Assembly: GCA_035578905.1 (NCBI GenBank)
Contig: JAQJVL010000254.1
Coordinates: 62,001-126,000, forward strand
Direction of reading: 5' to 3'
DNA length: 64,000 bases
Source of the DNA: Stictocephala bisonia
Taxonomy: Eukaryota > Arthropoda > Insecta > Hemiptera > Membracidae
Position numbers and translations under genes: made by a program. Positions 27,001 to 34,000 of this stretch are shown here, piece by piece. Each line of letters opens with the position of its first letter. Position 1 is the first letter of the stretch. The notes under the pieces are model-generated. The model saw only the letters and a list, made by a program, of their open reading frames with translations. It did not search any database and was not told the origin of the DNA.

Positions 27001-30000
27001 TTTTAAAATAATGGATAGTCAATAAGATTTTTTCCGTTCTTAAATATTTTTGAACATGTGTTTGATTAGTTTTAAAATATCAACTAAAACATTCACTGCC
27101 ATTTAAATATTTTAAAATATTTATTAAATTTATATTATGCTCTTGTACAACTTTCTCCACCACGTTAAACTTTTACTTCCTCCAAACTCAAAGTATTTAA
27201 ACAATGTTAAATCACAAATGATAGTTCTACAAGTTATGAGAAATAATTTAACCTTAATGGCTCACTTAGCTACTATAGGAAACCAGGACCTGGAAAAACT
27301 ATTGACACTAGTGAAAGTACAACACAAATTTATTTTCACAGTATATCATCTTGACAATCCCTTCCAAAATATTACAATTATCTTATTCTATTTTACACTA
27401 TACACCTCCTATGATATACCCTTCTCATCCAATAATAGAAAATACAAATTATTCGTTTTAGAAATCTTCAATCAAATTACCTTTAACATTGGCTTCAATA
27501 TACAGTCCGGTAAATCAATAAATTCAAGAAATATTATTTACAACAAGCGACCACCAACTCCTATACTATTAAATCACAATCCTCCAAATAATGATACAAA
27601 CGTCACATTAAGAACCAAACAAGTTTTATACAGGCAAAACGTCTATACTAACAAGTGAAAATTATATACAGTATTCAATAACAAGTTATACTCAAGAAAT
27701 AATCAATCAATTGATTCCAATCAAAATTAACAAGCAAACTATAATATACCACCTTATTAACTATGATGACCTAATCAATTTACCGTACGATTTAAGTTAT
27801 AATATTTTACAAATATCTTTCAAGAGACAAGTTAAATACTTTCAAATGGCCCTAATTGCTATACTTTATTCTTCCCAAGAATTATCCTACATTTATGGTT
27901 TATATATTCAACGCAATATTAATTTTTTACTACAGTATATATCTATATCAACTCAAAACAACCACTTAAATGGACAATGATCAATTACATGGATTTACGT
28001 ATTTATATATTTACAATTTAAATTAACAATCTCAACACATTAACCTATACCAGACTCAATTCCCTCAAACAGTGAATTACATTTATTATTAAATTGCAAT
28101 TATTATTAGCTTCTTATATAAGTAATTTACGGCCCGTCTGCTTACACTTTGGTGTAGGTAAAACATAATTGAACGCCCTTACAGAATTTCCTTTCTTCTA
28201 CGAATTTTATATTTTCGTTTCCCTTCAACCCTGGAGGTGTTAAACAAATTTTAACATACCCCTGGACTCTATGTCTCCTGCATGTATGGGATGTCCATGG
28301 GCCATAGTGGATTCAGCGTCCGCTTGTCCCTCAGGGTCAGGTGGAATGGTTGGGTCTAGATTCGCTTACAGTCCAGCATAAGCTGCAAGTCCAGTCGTCT
28401 CTCAGGCTCAGGTTGGCCGCTCGTGAAGTCCTCCAGGGGTCGATATCGCAAGGAGTTTGACCGTGGCTCCAAGTCCTCCTCCTAGCTCGTCATGTGTTTG
28501 CTCTGCAGGGCGGGTTGACGAAACCTAGGTAGTTAGACCTCCAGGTGCTGGTCCTCCCTATTGGTCTATTTCCCAAAGTCCTATCACTTTTTGATCTCTC
28601 CTCAGACTACCCTTTTCTTTCCCAACTCTTTCCCTAGTATCTCATTCTCCCTGCCACTCACTTTACACGCCTCCAATTTTGGATGTACCAATTATTATTG
28701 GTGGTTCTATTACGGATCACCCTATAGGCCTGTTTTCGTGACGGGCGGGACCAACTCCTTCTCAGGGCTTCTGCTGTTTCTCCGCCGCATCAGCGTTCAT
28801 CGGCCTAATTTTTGGTGAGTCTAAAAATGTATTATTCTGATTATCATGTGTACAGTGCTGACTTTGCTTCCTTAACATTCGATCCCTTACTTTCTGAGTT
28901 AACACTCTCAGGATGTCAAATTTACCAACTCCACTTCGTGTACCGTATTTCCTGTTGTGATAAAACCCCTTTCTCATTCTTACTGTTAATCTTTTTTATT
29001 ATTATTATTATTAAAATGTTATTAAAAATGTTTGTAATTATGAGGGAATCATGTTCAATCTAGTGTTGCCGTTAAGTAAACCTCAAAGGTTTACACTCTT
29101 TATTTCTAACAAAATTAATAAAGTTTTTCAGTTTTTTTTTTTTGACAAAAATAATCACTAAATGTTAACAGTAATAATGGTGTGTATTACTTTTGATTGT
29201 TATTCTTTGAAAGTAGTATTTTCTTCATTTGAAATAATTGTAATATTCTTATAATTTACTATCCTATAATGTGTGCCAATTGGTATTTTAGAGTAACCTT
29301 TTTGTCTTTTAAATCTGTCATATTCAATATATTTCTCATAAATTATTTATTTTTTCAACCTATAAAAGTGCAATTAATTTATTACTAACAAAGTGACAAC
29401 TCGTTCAAGATAGTTTTACTTATCTATATTTTAAGCGTATTATGTGTATTGTACATATTAGCAGTTAAAGATCCAGTTAATATCTTATATAATACACTGT
29501 TGAACTGAACGAAACAATCAATACATTGGTAACCAAACACCCGTGACACAGACTGTTTAGTCGTGGTGTGCGTGCCCCAACTTACTTCCAGCCTTTTATC
29601 GAACAGACCAGACAGTTTGTTTGGCGAGCTGTCTGCCTGAAAGTCAGGCCATACCAATCCTCCCCAGACTGTCCGCCGACTGTTTAGTCAGTGTCTGCAC
29701 TCTCATTTAGAACAATGGTACAGATTTTTCTCCAGACACTGACTAAATTGTCGGCCGACGAAAAAGTCTGTAGTGTGCGCTAAGTCTAACATGAAAACCA
29801 ACAAACAGACATATTTTTCAATAAAACCAAAATAACACATTAAGTTTGTCTCAAATGAAACAATGAACGAACGGTTGACTTATGAAAAATATTTAATATA
29901 AAAGATTTAATTTTACTCAATATCTATGATTTAATTTTACTTTTTTCTTGATCAAAAAATAACAATTGGTTTGAATTACTGATTGATTCCCCCCCCCCAC

Positions 30001-30987
30001 ATAAACTCATACCTATCCGCCTATCCCTTGGTTCTTTCTCTAGCGCTCAATCTGAACGGACTTGTACTGTTGTTATTCTTGTGTTTTGATTTGACTGGCT
30101 AGTTTGGATCCTTTTATTATTCTTATCCTTCTGGTAAAGATTGTCCTCTTGCTAAGAAATTCTGTGTTGATGAAACATTTTTAAATTGTTTATAAATTTA
30201 AGTAAGTTCAAAAATGTCACTTTCAGAAATTACTAATAACAATTAAGTCTCATTCAACTAATTTTAATTGTATCGTAACTGAACCATCGAAACCTATTAA
30301 TCCGCTTTGAACAATAACCTAGTTATCATTTGCCGTAAGTTTTGTACTTGCGGTAAAGATGTTCTAACTGAAAATAAGCATAAAATCCTTACTGAACTGA
30401 ATTTACAACAAAACAGGCTCTGGAGAATTAAATTGTATATTTGTGTTCAAATAAAATTTAATAAATTTGTAAATAATGAAGAAATCTCAACTTCGCCTTT
30501 CTTTACTGTCCACAATTCTCGTATTCTAACTTTTTCACGTAGTTAATTTTACGATTTTTACTCTTAAAAGTTCGTTGTAGGCCTACATTATAACTGAATA
30601 ATTACTAAAATGTCGTTTGATTATATTCTTCATAATATACATATTCAAATGGTGTTAGCTCCATTATAATTGAATATTTAATAAAATAGAAGGCGCCTTA
30701 TCACGCAGTTCCGTCATTCCGTGGACTGTCTGAGAACGTGTGTATCAGGCCAATAACATCACACCACGCGTATGTGACTCACAGATGCACGCTTTGCTCG
30801 CTCGAAAAAGGTTTTAAATTTTGGGAGGTGTCCGGACACACAGGACAACCCCCATGGGTACTCCCTTATCTAGTGGGACTGTCATAGGAAAGTGACTTTT
30901 AGACTGTTTTTTAATGTAATGTTTTCGTGTTTCAGTCTTACAGTTTTGTTTATATACAGCATGTGTGCGGATAGAATTAATATATCA

Positions 30988-31043
<56 letters not shown>

Positions 31044-34000
31044 AACAACACTTAGCAATATTTTGTGACATTTTTAATAACCAATATCGATTTCTGTCTC
31101 GAAAGACCATCTTCAGTTGTACAGAATGAAATAAGGTTATACAAATATTTAACTGTAGAATACTTAATCCAACAGCTGATACTATAAAAATTTAAATAAA
31201 TTAATGATATTGATTATCAAAAACATCACAAAAGATTGCTAAGTGTTGTTCTTTCTTTCTATATATATAAACATTTGAATCCCTACAGATATTTTATAAA
31301 TGATTTTTGATCATGTAAGTATCTGGCAAGTATCGGTTTTGTAACAAAATGCATTAATACCACAGTATTTTCTGATTTAAATCCTCTGTCATTAAACCAA
31401 TGTTAGTTGTCTACGATAAAACAAAATATTTATTTTTAAATTTATGCTAGTATAAAGGAGCAATCTGTATTATTTTATTTCAAAAGAGTATTAATAGAAT
31501 TTTACTAACAACCAGTACACAAAAGTTATAAAAGAAAAAATGAACCTTATCAAATGAAATTTAATCTAGTAAATAATTAACAAATACGGCATTAATAAAT
31601 GACGAATCAGGAAAGGAGAGCTCAGCTATATTGGGGATATTATGGGGGTTGTTCATAATATCCCCAATATCTTCAAACCAAGAAAGATATTGCTGTAACA
31701 AAACTACATTTAGACAATTTAAAATGTGTTATTTTAGTTATGATAAAGTACCCTTGGCAATGATGGCAACCCTTCTATATGGCCTATATTTTTTTAAATT
31801 TATTTATAAGACGCTGATTGTCAAGGTATAGGCAAACATCGATTTTGAATGAGTGTGATGAGCGAATGGAGTCATTTACAAAATAAGGCCAACTATTTGT
31901 TAGAAAATGTAGTTAATTAATAGCACAATAAATGAACAGCTGGTGGTTATCAGCTGATGCCTTTAAAAATTTGTTATTACTCTAAAATTAAATAGTGGAA
32001 CAGCCATATCTTTCTGTGGTGTGCAAGTTAGTTGAACTGTACCTAAGTTTTTTTTTTTTTTCTAACTAATGAAGAGCATAAGAATAAATAGTGTCTGTAA
32101 TGTAGGTGCATGTAATACACTGTGTTAAATTGTTCATATACTATACCTATACAAAATACAAAAATAAGTATATTGCAAATAAGAAAAATTTAATCTTCTA
32201 ATGTTTTAAGTGTATCAGTCCTGAAATGTTTCTAGTCAGCATTAATAGAATTAAATTTTAAAAAAAAACTTAACAAACTATTTTATACGGCTTATGATTT
32301 ACATTTCAGAGGCCATGGAGCTACGTTTGATAGATGATGGTAATATATCAGCGTCGCTCAATACCTCAAGAACCAAACCCTGTGGATGTAAACATGGCTG
32401 TTTTGGTATTTCCTATAATAAAATGCAAACTACTTCGAGTCTGTCTTCCAAAGAAGATATTCAAAAAGATTACCTTGGCTCTAAGGACCCTACCTACTTC
32501 AGGTACCAGTATAGTTGGCTCAACCTAAAGGTGCGTGTGACCTTCAGGAGAGGTAAATAGAAACAGGGAAGGGTAGGGGCAATTGTCAAAAAAGGTTCTA
32601 CTGTATTCCTACTGATCAGATGATTAAAAATGAGAAAATATTAAATATCGGTGTAATAGAACTGTACAAGTAACCAACGATTATATTAATTCTATTTAAA
32701 ATATTAGCTCTCATTCTAAATCATTGCTACTAATTATTAATGTTTCTGAACTGTCTGTTTGGTAGGTTATTGGTATTGTTAACACGTTGAATATAGCCTA
32801 CATTGATTAAGCAGTATGGCAGTGGCACATCTGGCGGCCTACGTTAATTTCAGTAGCGCTCCTACTTCAAATGCATTGGTTTAGCATGAGTTTAGCCATT
32901 GTCGGAGAAAGTTGTGTCTCTCACTGCATGTTGTGCCAGTTTTGTGTTTGCGAGTAGTTTGTTTTCCGTTCCCACCATTTTTGTAGGAGGGGTGACTGTA
33001 ATAGTTACAGTGTTTCGTGATTGGCCATTAAGGTGGGCAAATGTAATTTTTCAACATTCAATGTGTTAATTTGGCCTAGAAGACATTTATAATAAACATT
33101 ATTGACTTTTTACTAATAGTAATATTTAAATTGGGTTTATTTAATACCATTCATCTTGTTTATTTAAATAATCTCAATTAAATAAACAAATAACATATGA
33201 TTCTGAAATTTTAAACCAAGACGGAAATTGTTATCATATTGTAACATCTGAGTAACCGTAGCATAATATTATTAAATAATAGACGAAAATTTAATATTTT
33301 TTAAGGTATATATAAAATATTCATAAGTCTTTGGATGAAAAAATCAAATACCTAGTTCTACATTGTGAGAACAGTTAAAACATTTGAGCCTGCGAGCACA
33401 ATTAGGCTGCGCTATCTGTAGTATTGATTATATTATAAAAAAGTTCAAGACCCATGAGATAGGTACAGTAAATGTAACAACCATATGGGATCTGAATGCC
33501 TTTTAGACAGTAATTTTTTATAAATCAATCGGTTAAAAGATCCTAATTTACTGAAATATATATTGATTAGTATTTGATTAAATGGTTAAAAAATTGTTAA
33601 ACTTGAGAGCAGTATATACAAAACTGTAATTTCATTAACAGTAGTATATTAAACAGCTTATTTTAAATTTTCAGTAAAAACATGGCTGTCCTCCATGCAT
33701 TCTTTGCAAATACACAGTATACAGCCAACCAACGAGGAGAACTCTTTGGATTTACTGAACTTCTATGTAAGTAGAATCATATCATTTAGATTTAGACATT
33801 AGCCCCAACATAAAATATTACCGATCACATTCTTAAACCGAATAAAAGACAAACTAGTAGAGTATTAACGAGGATTATAGTAGAATCTAAGATGATATTA
33901 ACTCATTCTAACAATTAAAACTGGCCACTTTAAATTATGCCAAGTAATCAATACCTAAACAGTGGTTTTGACTACTGCTTGTTGTATATATATAAAAAAA

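Larger units (their letters stand above)
26200..29786. mobile_element. 3.6-kb TIR-bounded element, Harbinger-like ends
   Basis: The left end GGCCTAGCCCACACTACAGA and the right end (complement GACTTAGCGCACACTACAGA) form inverted repeats extending over about 35 bp. TAA flanks both sides (26197-26199, 29787-29789). Subterminal blocks rich in GACTGTCCGC(C)GAC and TTTGGTCGGG recur at both ends. The interior has no recognisable transposase. It holds two frameshift-related AT-rich ORFs (27137-27980) and a pyrimidine-rich, higher-GC stretch (28130-28980). It may be one large non-autonomous element or a MITE expanded by later insertions. Confidence 0.6.

Noticed and set aside
30307..30546. 79-codon open stretch on the plus strand
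   Set aside because: No ATG start, no domain, and no splice or promoter context; chance ORF is likely.
32503..32560. Extension of ppk exon G past 32502 (open to a TAG at 32558)
   Set aside because: Only the donor at 32502 gives the phase needed to read exon H, and the extension does not resemble the family.
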